Source: Campylobacteraceae bacterium
Lineage (GTDB): Bacteria; Campylobacterota; Campylobacteria; Campylobacterales; Sulfurovaceae
Direction: 5' to 3'
Assembly: GCA_027022775.1 (NCBI GenBank)
Contig: JALVXO010000186.1
Span: 1-8,792 of the forward strand
Length of the DNA: 8,792 nt
Shown here piece by piece: positions 1-6,193 of this stretch. Under the pieces are notes generated by a model that ran no database searches, was not told the origin of the DNA, and worked only from the letters and a program-made list of their open reading frames with translations. The position numbers and the translations under genes were made by a program. Numbering within the stretch: position 1 is the first letter of the stretch; each line of letters opens with the position of its first letter.

Positions 1-947
1 TCATAATTTTGTGTTTTATCACCTAATTTATCGTTGATTTCTCTTATTGGAACTATACATTTTTCTGCCTCTTCTTTATTTGAAGCTTTTGCAATACACT
101 CTTTAGCTTTTTTCATTTCCGCTATAAGAGGTTTTAGATACTTTTTCTGTTTAGCTAAATATCTTTTTCCTAAAGTATTAATAATGTCTTTTTCTAAATC
201 AGGAGTAACTGTTAAATTTTTATCTTCTAAATTAACACCCTTTTTCTTCATTTCGGCTTTTAAATCCATAATAGAATTTATATAGTCATCAGTTCTAACT
301 AAAGAAGCTCTGTCATTACTGTAATCACCATCTTCTATTATATGAAAATTAGGCAATTTAAACTCTTTTTCCGGAATTTCTTTGTTAAGCACTACCTGAA
401 CAGCTTTTTTTTCACTGTAAAAACCCGCATTTTTAATAACAATTTTTAAAGGAATACCTTTATATAAACAGACTTGTTGGTCATTATATTCCCAAACATC
501 ACACTCTAAACCTGCAATTTTTTCAGTTCCAGTTTTTTTAGCACCTAACCTTTCTAAAGACTTGATACTCTCATCAGATAAATCAAGTTTTTGAGCAATA
601 GCTAAATCCAAATCTCTATCTCTGGTTTTATAAATCTTTTTATCATCGTAATCAACAGTATAAACAGTTCCGTTATTGCTAAAAACAAAAGTGTGGCGGC
701 TTCTGGTATCATTAAAATCGCCCGCTTGCACTTCGCTCACATCTTCCTCTTTTAACTCTTTGGCTCCCCAATTGTCAAAAACTAATCTGGCAACACCTTG
801 AACTTGCGAATTTAAATTATTATCAAAACTCTGAGTTTTAACATCATAACTAACCATACCAGATTTAAATTTATACAATTTAAAGACTGTTCCCGCGTTT
901 AAAAAAGAGAAAGCTAAAAAAGATAGCATATATACAATGACCCTCAT
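1..947 (-). CDS. Secreted DUF4412-like protein, C-terminus cut off by window edge
   Basis: The reading frame stays open for 315 codons from ATG at 947 to the window edge, so the stop lies outside. The start has an AGGGG ribosome site at 959-955, 7 nt upstream, and opens a Sec signal peptide (MRVIVYMLSFLAFSFLNA, cleavage likely after residue 18). Residues about 19-205 look like a beta-rich DUF4412-type domain: an N-terminal strand pair, a 'TVYTVDYDDKKIYK' segment, and the typical IAGLECDVWEY segment at 144-154, followed by QVCLYKGIPLKI. C149 and C160 could form a disulfide. Residues 220-315 are charged and helical, with a second Cys pair (C284, C297). The protein resembles the 405-residue protein at 4459-5676 in layout and in the (V/I)AG-x-W segment, so they may be distant paralogues. 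It has its own promoter and is separate from the upstream operon. Secretion is well supported; the family assignment is from memory of the motif and moderate. Confidence 0.85.
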   Translation of the reverse strand, partial: MRVIVYMLSFLAFSFLNAGTVFKLYKFKSGMVSYDVKTQSFDNNLNSQVQGVARLVFDNWGAKELKEEDVSEVQAGDFNDTRSRHTFVFSNNGTVYTVDYDDKKIYKTRDRDLDLAIAQKLDLSDESIKSLERLGAKKTGTEKIAGLECDVWEYNDQQVCLYKGIPLKIVIKNAGFYSEKKAVQVVLNKEIPEKEFKLPNFHIIEDGDYSNDRASLVRTDDYINSIMDLKAEMKKKGVNLEDKNLTVTPDLEKDIINTLGKRYLAKQKKYLKPLIAEMKKAKECIAKASNKEEAEKCIVPIREINDKLGDKTQNY

Positions 948-954
948 ATCAAAT

Positions 955-959
955 CCCCT
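955..959 (-). promoter_or_regulatory. Ribosome binding site of the DUF4412-like partial gene
   Basis: AGGGG on the minus strand, 7 nt before the ATG at 947. It decides this start over the in-frame ATG seven codons in, which would leave a short signal peptide without the charged N-terminus. Confidence 0.7.
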
Positions 960-979
960 ATATTTATTATCACGATAAC

Positions 980-985
980 ATTATA
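980..985 (-). promoter_or_regulatory. Sigma-70 type -10 box for the DUF4412-like gene
   Basis: The minus strand reads TTTTTTTGGGTATAATG, with TATAAT at 985-980. The T run just upstream and the absence of a good -35 (the 17-nt position reads TTATTA) match the vegetative promoter form described for Campylobacter and Helicobacter. Transcription would start near 973, giving a leader of about 25 nt with the AGGGG site. This makes the gene at 947 a separate transcription unit from the operon that ends at 1145. The identification rests on sequence pattern only. Confidence 0.6.
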
Positions 986-1506
986 CCCAAAAAAAGAATT
1001 TATAATAAAGGTTTTTTTATAAATTTGACAAATAATTATATAAATGTTTTATTATTTCACATTATTGGACATATAGACACCTATATATTTTATTCCATAT
1101 CCAATTATGTGTTTGCAAAATAATTATTTGTGTAAGTTGCAAATCTATTGCCTTTTACCTCTAAGTATAGCATAATTTTTAGTTCCGTAATGCTCGCTTC
1201 CTTTGTAACGGAAAATTTCTACACAGCTAGCCGTGCCTTTTGCGGTTTTTTTAAAATATTTTTTTGCGTGTTCTGCTTTAAAACCGCCTTTTTTCTCGCT
1301 CTGTATAAGTTTGCCGTTTACTATTTTTCCGTAAAGAAGCAAATCTTGATACATCTCTTTTTGCGTAAAGCCTGCATCTTTGCAAGTAAAATTTGGGTTT
1401 TTGATAATCTTTACATCTTTTTGCGGATGCTGTGTCATAAACTGATACATAAATGTAAAATCTTTATCATCATAATTGTGGTCTATCGTTATGTTTTTGT
1501 AATATT

Positions 1507-1510
1507 TTAA
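1507..1510. repeat. TTAA target-site duplication, left
   Basis: TTAA immediately before GGGCACC. It pairs with the TTAA at 1777-1780, and removing one copy with the element repairs the interrupted gene exactly. Confidence 0.8.
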
Positions 1511-1541
1511 GGGCACCTCTAATAATAGGTAATACCCACAA
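1511..1541. repeat. Left terminal inverted repeat of the element
   Basis: 31 bp, matching the reverse complement of 1746-1776 at 30 of 31 positions. The mismatch is A in the left end and G in the right at position 21. Reading outward, towards lower coordinates, it contains TATTAT and an AGAGGTG that supplies a GTG codon to the broken gene. Confidence 0.9.
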
Positions 1542-1640
1542 TGGGCTTTGAAGATGTAAGATTTTGATAGAGACTCTCAAGGCGTAGCCGTAGCTACGGC
1601 GAAGTGAGTATCTAGCGAAAGATTGCTTCTTCAAAGCCCA
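1542..1640. repeat. Internal hairpin 1 of the element
   Basis: The outer arms TGGGCTTTGAAG (1542-1553) and CTTCAAAGCCCA (1629-1640) are perfect 12-bp complements. The inner arms pair imperfectly. The tip is a perfect 14-bp palindrome GCCGTAGCTACGGC at 1587-1600, close to the geometric centre. The hairpin begins exactly where the left terminal repeat ends. Confidence 0.75.
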
Positions 1641-1649
1641 CCCGAAGGG

Positions 1650-1745
1650 CATCTTCAGCTTTCGCCTATGCCGCGTTGCATCTTCTTGAATTAGCTACGG
1701 CTAGTCCTGCGAAGATGCGCCTTGCCTAGGCAAAAGCTGAAGATG
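1650..1745. repeat. Internal hairpin 2 of the element
   Basis: Arms 1650-1685 and 1711-1745 are imperfect inverted repeats. They start with a perfect 13-bp match (CATCTTCAGCTTT) and close with GCATCTTC/GAAGATGC next to a 25-nt loop. The loop contains TAGCTACGGC, which also occurs at the tip of hairpin 1, so the two halves may be related. The hairpin ends exactly where the right terminal repeat begins. Confidence 0.7.
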
Positions 1746-1776
1746 TTGTGGGTATCACCTATTATTAGAGGTGCCC
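1746..1776. repeat. Right terminal inverted repeat of the element
   Basis: Partner of the repeat at 1511-1541. Read from the broken gene's 5' part it is translated as RAPLIIGDT before the frame stops at 1691. Confidence 0.9.
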
Positions 1777-1780
1777 TTAA
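1777..1780. repeat. TTAA target-site duplication, right
   Basis: TTAA immediately after GGTGCCC. Because TTAA is its own reverse complement it could in principle belong to the inverted repeat, but the reading-frame repair requires a net duplication of 4 bp. Confidence 0.8.
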
Positions 1781-1852
1781 ATTTAACTGCGAAGCATATA
1801 AGCTTGCAGATAAAATTAAAATAGCTATCGCAAGTTTTTTCATTTTTTCTCC

Positions 1853-2905
1853 TTATATTGTCCACCTATTCCATAAAAAGCCGACTGCATACCACTTTCC
1901 GTTAATTTTAGCCATAATAATATCTGCTCCCCGCCAATTAAATTCAGGAGCTTTTCCAGTGCCGTTCCAGAAAAACTCAAAACCTTTTAAAGTGTATCCT
2001 TTTATCGCCTTAAAATATTTTAGTTTGGGCAAAGGCGTAATTTTGCTGACTCTGTTTAGCGGCAGTTTTAAATGCATCATTTTTCTTAAACTCATTTTTA
2101 TAGGATCCCCTTTGCCGTAATCGGAACCCCAGACAAACTCTTTAGGGCTATTGTAAAATTTCGCAAAGCGTTTTCGGCTAAATTTAATATTATAACCGGC
2201 AAAATGTATATCTCCTGTGATGTATATACCGTATTTTGGATGTATAAAAGATTTTATTTTAGAAAGATTTTGGCTCTGCAATGCTTTTAAAAACCCTTTT
2301 GCAGCAGATTTTGCAGATGAAAAACTGGAAGTATGTTTTGATAAATAATCATTTATTTTAAAGCTGAGTCGTCCGCAAGGGTAACCCTCTGTTGCATCTT
2401 CTGAACCATAATCAAACAAAATATCCATTTCTCCTATGCCAGTTAATACACTTCTTGGATAGGTTTTGCTTTTAATTGCAGTAACTTCTCCATTCTTCAT
2501 TATCTCATCAATAACTACACGGCATTTTCCATTCTTGCAGCCTATTGCATAATCACAAGAGTTCTTTTTACCGTTAACTGCAACATACCCTCTGCTTGAA
2601 AACTTTAAATATCTGGCATTTACCCAGCCGGGCAGCTTGTCGTTATATTCTAAATATTGACCTAGGTTACGGTTTACGGCATGCACTCTACACCAAGTTG
2701 AGCGCCCGGTTTTAACACACTCATCAACCCCGACATAAGCATTTGGCGGAAGCTCGGTAATCTTTCTTGAACGCCAATTTGGCTTTACTCTAACACTTAA
2801 TGTGTCGTTACTCGCTACCCCGCTTACATCAGCAAACAGGGCATTTGGGTAGTATTTTGCACTTGTTATGCCAATTAAGGCAATAAGAATTAACAACCTT
2901 TTCAT
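1853..2905 (-). CDS. Secreted SH3b-domain protein of unknown function
   Basis: 350 residues. The Sec signal peptide MKRLLILIALIGITSA is followed by a probable bacterial SH3 (SH3b) domain at about 28-103: a LSVRVKPNWRSRKITELP strand pair like the 'lNVRsgPs..skvi..l' start of that family, then WCRV and PGWVNARYL, its usual closing strands. A Cys-rich segment follows (C117, C123, C128). From about 198 to the end there is a second domain with AAKGFLKALQSQNLSKIKSFIHPKYGI, which recalls NTF2-like folds, and a Trp-rich C-terminus. SH3b domains usually bind cell-wall or protein partners in the envelope; a ligand here cannot be told. The ATG follows the upstream TAA directly (0 nt) and has AAGG 7 nt upstream. 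Its own stop overlaps the ribosome site of the broken gene. SH3b is fairly secure; NTF2-like is tentative. Confidence 0.9.
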   Translation of the reverse strand: MKRLLILIALIGITSAKYYPNALFADVSGVASNDTLSVRVKPNWRSRKITELPPNAYVGVDECVKTGRSTWCRVHAVNRNLGQYLEYNDKLPGWVNARYLKFSSRGYVAVNGKKNSCDYAIGCKNGKCRVVIDEIMKNGEVTAIKSKTYPRSVLTGIGEMDILFDYGSEDATEGYPCGRLSFKINDYLSKHTSSFSSAKSAAKGFLKALQSQNLSKIKSFIHPKYGIYITGDIHFAGYNIKFSRKRFAKFYNSPKEFVWGSDYGKGDPIKMSLRKMMHLKLPLNRVSKITPLPKLKYFKAIKGYTLKGFEFFWNGTGKAPEFNWRGADIIMAKINGKWYAVGFLWNRWTI

Positions 2906-4459
2906 TTAGTAACCTTTAAGTATAGCTTTCATTATATCTTTCTCTTTTTGAGTAGATTTTCGAATATAAATTTTAAACTCCACATCCGGCTCATAAGTTG
3001 CATCTATCGGCGGTATCAGCAGAGTTTCCAGTGAAATTTTTCCGCCGCATTTTACATCTTGCGGAGAAGCTTGATATTTAAAAAAGTTTTTAAACTTTTC
3101 CATCTCTTTGCTGTTTTTGCTAAAATCCCTAAAAACTGAAGCGGTATCTTGCATATTTTTCAAAAACTCTTTTGCAAGTTTCGGCATTTTTTCTTTATAT
3201 TTAAGCTTTTTAAAATATGAACCCCTCTTGCACAGCTCTCCAAAGGTAAAACTAATCTCTTTTTGCGAACCTGGAAGCTCGATGTAAATTTTACTGCTCT
3301 CTTCAAAACCCCAGCCGTTATCTTCGCTTTTTAATATAGGCGAACCGCCGAGGTATTTTATTTTCTCATCACTCTCTTGCAACTCATAACGGCATTTTTG
3401 TGTATTTAGTTCGTATCTTTCGTTGTGAATTACCCTGCTAGAGCGGCTGTCCGAATGAAATTGATGCAGCACTCCTTTATCTAAATCGAAATATAGATAG
3501 TAGTAATCTTTATCCTGCTCGAAACTTTTAAGAGTTTTATCAATCCCCCGATACTGCTCCAGCGGTTTATGCAAAGTTGTTCTTTTGGTCGTTACGATAG
3601 CGGTATAATAGGGCTCCGGTTTGCACTCGACTTTAAAGTTTTTTATTTTGCTCAAACCCGATTTAAATACCCAATTGTCGTCTATAACCTTTTTGCACTC
3701 TTTTGGTTCGGTTAACTCAATCACATAATGTCCCGACGGCAAATTGGGGCTAGTTTTGTAAAAACCGTCTTCTATTTCGGCTTGGGCTTGTGTTGCACCG
3801 CCGTTATTCGGACCTTTTCTTTTAAAAACAACTTTACCCTGTTTTAACTTTTTCTCTTTTCCTTTCCATACCCGTTTTACAACCCCGCTTACGCTGTTTA
3901 GCGGCTCGCTCGTAACCCAAACCATATTCACACTCACCATAAAATTGCACTTTTGAGGCGTTTGAATATCTCTGTTTTCAGGCTCGTCAACACCCCACGG
4001 CTCTTTAGGGTCTTGGTAAACTTTTTTAATAACCTCTTTTGCAATCACGGCAGTTCCCGACGGCTCCACCTCTTCTCTATCGGCTGCAATTTCTAAATGG
4101 TATTCATTTTTAAGCCTTTTCTCTTTTACAGCGTTATTCATATTGTAAAGTAAAAAAGGTCTCTCCAGTTTCTCTTTGATGCTCCTAATGTAAAAATCGA
4201 AGTTTTCCCTTAAATCAATAGGTGTTGCGGCAAAATCTTCATTTTGATTTTTCTCTTTTTTGAGCTTACTGTCTATATGTGCAATTTTAATATGAGCATT
4301 AACCCCGCACGCATTTTGAGGAGGTTTAGAAGCTCTTACTTCGCACAGGATTTTTTGCATAATAACTGCAATATCGCTATTTATCATTGTGCAGTCGGTT
4401 TTTACATTTTTAGCATAAAAAGCGTTTGCCAAAATCGCCAAAAGCAGTAACTTTTTCAT
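2906..4459 (-). CDS. Secreted protein of unknown function with a possible carboxypeptidase-regulatory-like fold
   Basis: 517 residues with signal peptide MKKLLLLAILANAFYA. I do not recognise the whole protein. Residues about 188-252 run 'VSGVVKRVW...QGKVVFKRKG...EDGFYKTSPNLPSGHYVIEL', the order of strands and the dGfY...lpsGhYvi ending typical of small beta-sandwich, carboxypeptidase-regulatory-like or Cna-B-like modules. The region before it (60-165) is charged and mixed, and the region after 280 alternates beta strands with Lys/Glu-rich helices. Several cysteines (23, 39, 51, 171, 255, 279 and later) suggest disulfides in the periplasm. The ATG overlaps the previous stop by one base (TAATG) and there is no strong ribosome site, so translation is probably coupled to the upstream gene. 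No catalytic motif is visible. Confidence 0.88.
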   Translation of the reverse strand: MKKLLLLAILANAFYAKNVKTDCTMINSDIAVIMQKILCEVRASKPPQNACGVNAHIKIAHIDSKLKKEKNQNEDFAATPIDLRENFDFYIRSIKEKLERPFLLYNMNNAVKEKRLKNEYHLEIAADREEVEPSGTAVIAKEVIKKVYQDPKEPWGVDEPENRDIQTPQKCNFMVSVNMVWVTSEPLNSVSGVVKRVWKGKEKKLKQGKVVFKRKGPNNGGATQAQAEIEDGFYKTSPNLPSGHYVIELTEPKECKKVIDDNWVFKSGLSKIKNFKVECKPEPYYTAIVTTKRTTLHKPLEQYRGIDKTLKSFEQDKDYYYLYFDLDKGVLHQFHSDSRSSRVIHNERYELNTQKCRYELQESDEKIKYLGGSPILKSEDNGWGFEESSKIYIELPGSQKEISFTFGELCKRGSYFKKLKYKEKMPKLAKEFLKNMQDTASVFRDFSKNSKEMEKFKNFFKYQASPQDVKCGGKISLETLLIPPIDATYEPDVEFKIYIRKSTQKEKDIMKAILKGY

Positions 4460-5676
4460 TATTTACCCATCATCTGCTTCATCATATCTTGCATCTTTTG
4501 CAAATCTTTCTGGCTTGGCATATTAGCACCGTTTTGATGCTTGCTTCCGCCAAACATTTTGCCTAAATCTTTTAAAGCATCTTGCGGGTTGGCTTTAGTT
4601 CGTTTTACCGGTTTAAATTTAGACAGGTTCAAAAGGGCATCAGCCTCTTTTTCCAAATCGTCTGTAACATTATCGGTTGCTGTAAGTTCCAGCATTGCAT
4701 TTGGCAATTTTATATCAAGCGCTTTAACCCCAGCCATATCTAAATGAGCCATCTGAAAGCGGTGCCCTTGCAATTTACCGCGTTTTAAACCGGTAATGCT
4801 TAATCCCCGAACTTTGTAAGTTGCAATCAGCCCTTGATTGTGCGGGTCGTTTACCGAAAGGCTTAAATGAATATAGCCATCACCCTTTTTATAAAGAGCA
4901 TTTTCAAGATGCATACCCATCATATCTGCACATGTAGCACTATCTATAAGTTTCCAGCCGTCAACACTTTGTTTAATCATAGAAAGAAGCATTTTTGCCT
5001 TGCCGTGTTTGCCTACAATCGCACAAACTGGCGGTTTTTTAATATGAATTACAGGCTTTTTAATCTGCCCTAAGCTTGGCACTTTAGCTGCAGCATTTGC
5101 GGCAAAAAGGCTATCTGGCAAATCTTTTGTATCAAAATTTGTAATTTTAAAGCCGTCTCCTGCTACCATCACATAACCATCTTTAACTTCATACATATTC
5201 TCATCGTTTTTGCTGCCTGTCATTTTGCTCATAAATTTAGAAAATCCGCCCAAAGCTTTGCGTAAATCTTTATTATCGGTTACAAAAACCTTATCTGTTA
5301 CAGTGTGTCCTCTCTCTTTAAACTTAATAGTCCACTCTCTTGCTTTAATTCCGGCAACGGTTTTGTTTGCCCCTTTGCTTACAACTTCAATTTTTGGCTT
5401 TTTAAAACTCTCTTGTCCCGCACCCATTTGCGACATTTGCGAAAGCATAGCACTCATATCCATATAACGCTTTTTGCCGTTAACATTTGTAACGGTATAT
5501 AGTTTTCCGGTGTTAAAAAGCTGTGCAACTTTATGACCATTTTCTTTACTTTCTAAAAGCATATGAGCATCATCTTTATAGTAAAACTTTTGCTCCACCC
5601 CGTCCATTTTCATTGTTAAAGTGTAATCTGCCATAGCCAAAGCGCTTAAAGCAGATATCAGTATCAATGTTCTCAT
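4459..5676 (-). CDS. Secreted DUF4412-like protein with Met-rich C-terminal helix
   Basis: 405 residues with signal peptide MRTLILISALSALAMA. Residues about 17-195 match the DUF4412 pattern: YTLTMKMDG at the start, 'GKLYTVTNVNGKKRYMDM' around 57-74, then KTVAGIKAREWTIKF (105-119) and a following strand KVFVTDNKDL. A linker with HIKKPPVC leads to a second domain, about 218-335, possibly another alpha/beta module (IKQSVDGWKLIDSATCADMMGMHLENA). The end is a lysine-rich linker and a Met-rich amphipathic helix, DLQKMQDMMKQMMGK. DUF4412 proteins are secreted and of unknown role. The start overlaps the upstream stop by one base (TAATG), with GGAG 9 nt before it. A similar ending occurs in the vWA protein of the same operon. 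Confidence 0.9.
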   Translation of the reverse strand: MRTLILISALSALAMADYTLTMKMDGVEQKFYYKDDAHMLLESKENGHKVAQLFNTGKLYTVTNVNGKKRYMDMSAMLSQMSQMGAGQESFKKPKIEVVSKGANKTVAGIKAREWTIKFKERGHTVTDKVFVTDNKDLRKALGGFSKFMSKMTGSKNDENMYEVKDGYVMVAGDGFKITNFDTKDLPDSLFAANAAAKVPSLGQIKKPVIHIKKPPVCAIVGKHGKAKMLLSMIKQSVDGWKLIDSATCADMMGMHLENALYKKGDGYIHLSLSVNDPHNQGLIATYKVRGLSITGLKRGKLQGHRFQMAHLDMAGVKALDIKLPNAMLELTATDNVTDDLEKEADALLNLSKFKPVKRTKANPQDALKDLGKMFGGSKHQNGANMPSQKDLQKMQDMMKQMMGK

Positions 5677-6182
5677 TACTTCGCTCCTTTTACTCTATTT
5701 GCAACCCGAATCATCTCTTTCCACCAAACTAATTTGTAGTGTCCGCCATTATTAAAAACAAGCACCATAGATTTTGTTTTAGGAGCATCGAGTATATAGA
5801 TATTTTTTGCACCGTTTTTTAAATCTTTGCTAAATGGAGCTTTTGGGTCGTTGTCTTTGAACGATTTTAAAAAGCTCTTTTTAACAGCCCCATAAAGCGG
5901 ACTCTTGCTTAAAGGCTTAAAGCTGTTGCTATGTTTTATAAGCGTATTTAAAGCTTCAAGAGAAAAGCCATTATCATCAGACTCTGCAGAGTTTTTGTGT
6001 TTCATTCCGCCAACAACCCAATTGTAGTTAAAATCTCCGTTTAAACCGTAAATATTCTTTTTAACCGAACTGTAGTTTTTGCTAACCGCTTTATCTTTTA
6101 TCTCCTTTAACAATCCGCCAATTGTGCTGTCGTTTCCAAACAGTAAACCTGTTAAAATTAGAGTAAATATTACTTTTTTCAT
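5676..6182 (-). CDS. Small secreted protein of unknown function
   Basis: 168 residues with signal peptide MKKVIFTLILTGLLFG; cleavage before NDS is likely. No family is recognised. The mature part has a helical start (GGLLKEIKDKAVSKNYSSVKKNI), a NYNWVVGGMKH segment, a Lys/Ser-rich middle, and a beta-hairpin-like end, KNIYILDAPKTKSMVLVFNNGGHYKLVWWKEM. It has no cysteine. AGGAG lies 5 nt before the ATG, 11 nt after the vWA stop, and its TAA overlaps the next ATG by one base, so it is firmly inside the operon. Confidence 0.85.
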   Translation of the reverse strand: MKKVIFTLILTGLLFGNDSTIGGLLKEIKDKAVSKNYSSVKKNIYGLNGDFNYNWVVGGMKHKNSAESDDNGFSLEALNTLIKHSNSFKPLSKSPLYGAVKKSFLKSFKDNDPKAPFSKDLKNGAKNIYILDAPKTKSMVLVFNNGGHYKLVWWKEMIRVANRVKGAK

Positions 6183-6193
6183 CTTTTCTCCTT

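Larger units (their letters stand above)
948..1144. other. Intergenic gap with promoter and weak hairpins
   Basis: This 197-bp, very AT-rich gap is the only substantial non-coding stretch outside the repeat elements. It holds the promoter at 980-985. It also has two inverted repeats: TTTGCAA/TTGCAAA at 1112-1118 and 1137-1143, directly after the operon's last stop, and ATATAG-ACAC-CTATAT at 1071-1086. Either could fold in RNA, but neither is GC-rich or followed by a clear U tract, so I do not call a classical intrinsic terminator. A plus-strand TTGACA at 1025-1030 has no matching -10 and no gene downstream on that strand. Confidence 0.5.
1511..1776 (+). mobile_element. Complete MITE-like non-autonomous element, 266 bp
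   Basis: The element begins GGGCACCTCTAATAATAGGT and ends with its reverse complement. The terminal inverted repeats are 31 bp (1511-1541 and 1746-1776) with one mismatch at position 21. TTAA flanks both ends (1507-1510 and 1777-1780), and deleting the element plus one TTAA restores a reading frame, which shows a 4-bp target duplication. No transposase or other plausible gene lies inside. The interior divides into two imperfect hairpins, 1542-1640 and 1650-1745, separated by 9 bp. Its GC content is visibly higher than that of the flanks. A 119/120 identical partial copy lies at 8673. TTAA fits the YTAR target known for IS5-group elements, so an IS5-like transposase elsewhere in the genome may move it; this is inference. 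Confidence 0.9.
1145..1843 (-). pseudogene. Small secreted protein gene split by a 266-bp MITE-like insertion
   Basis: The start is ATG at 1843, with AGGAG at 1853-1849 overlapping the stop codon of the upstream gene. It encodes a signal peptide (MKKLAIAILILSASLYA) and QLNL, then runs into the repeat element and stops at TAA 1693-1691 after 50 codons. The rest of the gene resumes on the other side of the element and ends at TAG 1147-1145. Removing the element (1511-1776) and one TTAA joins the codons for QLNL directly to KYYKN and gives an uninterrupted 142-residue protein. No other lesion is present, so the insertion is probably recent. The mature part is Lys-rich, with two cysteines (in FTCKDAG and ASCVEI), and I do not recognise a family. 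A GTG at 1516-1514 inside the repeat end could start the C-terminal 123 codons, but without a signal peptide and without a properly spaced ribosome site. It was the last gene of the secreted-protein operon. Confidence 0.88.

Noticed and set aside
34..285. Plus-strand open frame of 83 codons with a hydrophobic look
   Set aside because: It lies antisense to the well-supported partial gene at 1-947. It has no ribosome site, and its hydrophobic content is what Lys-rich minus-strand codons give in reverse.
1025..1053. TTGACA as a plus-strand -35 box
   Set aside because: The sequence 17 nt downstream is TTTATT, not a good -10, and no plus-strand gene follows.
1071..1143. Intrinsic terminator after the operon
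   Set aside because: The two hairpins are AT-only or nearly so and lack a following U tract. They are recorded only as weak inverted repeats.
1148..1510. Plus-strand open frame opposite the broken gene
   Set aside because: Its Phe/Ile-rich product is the mirror of the Lys-rich gene on the other strand, and excision of the element confirms the minus-strand reading.
1470..1652. 60-codon minus-strand frame within the element
   Set aside because: It runs from inside the element into the broken gene in the wrong frame. It is an accident of the insertion.
1511..1776. CRISPR or REP-type repeat
   Set aside because: There are no regularly spaced short repeats. Terminal inverted repeats with a TTAA duplication fit a MITE-like element better.
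1722..2120. 132-codon plus-strand frame crossing the element and the SH3b gene
   Set aside because: It is antisense to the SH3b protein and spans the insertion boundary, so it cannot be an old gene.
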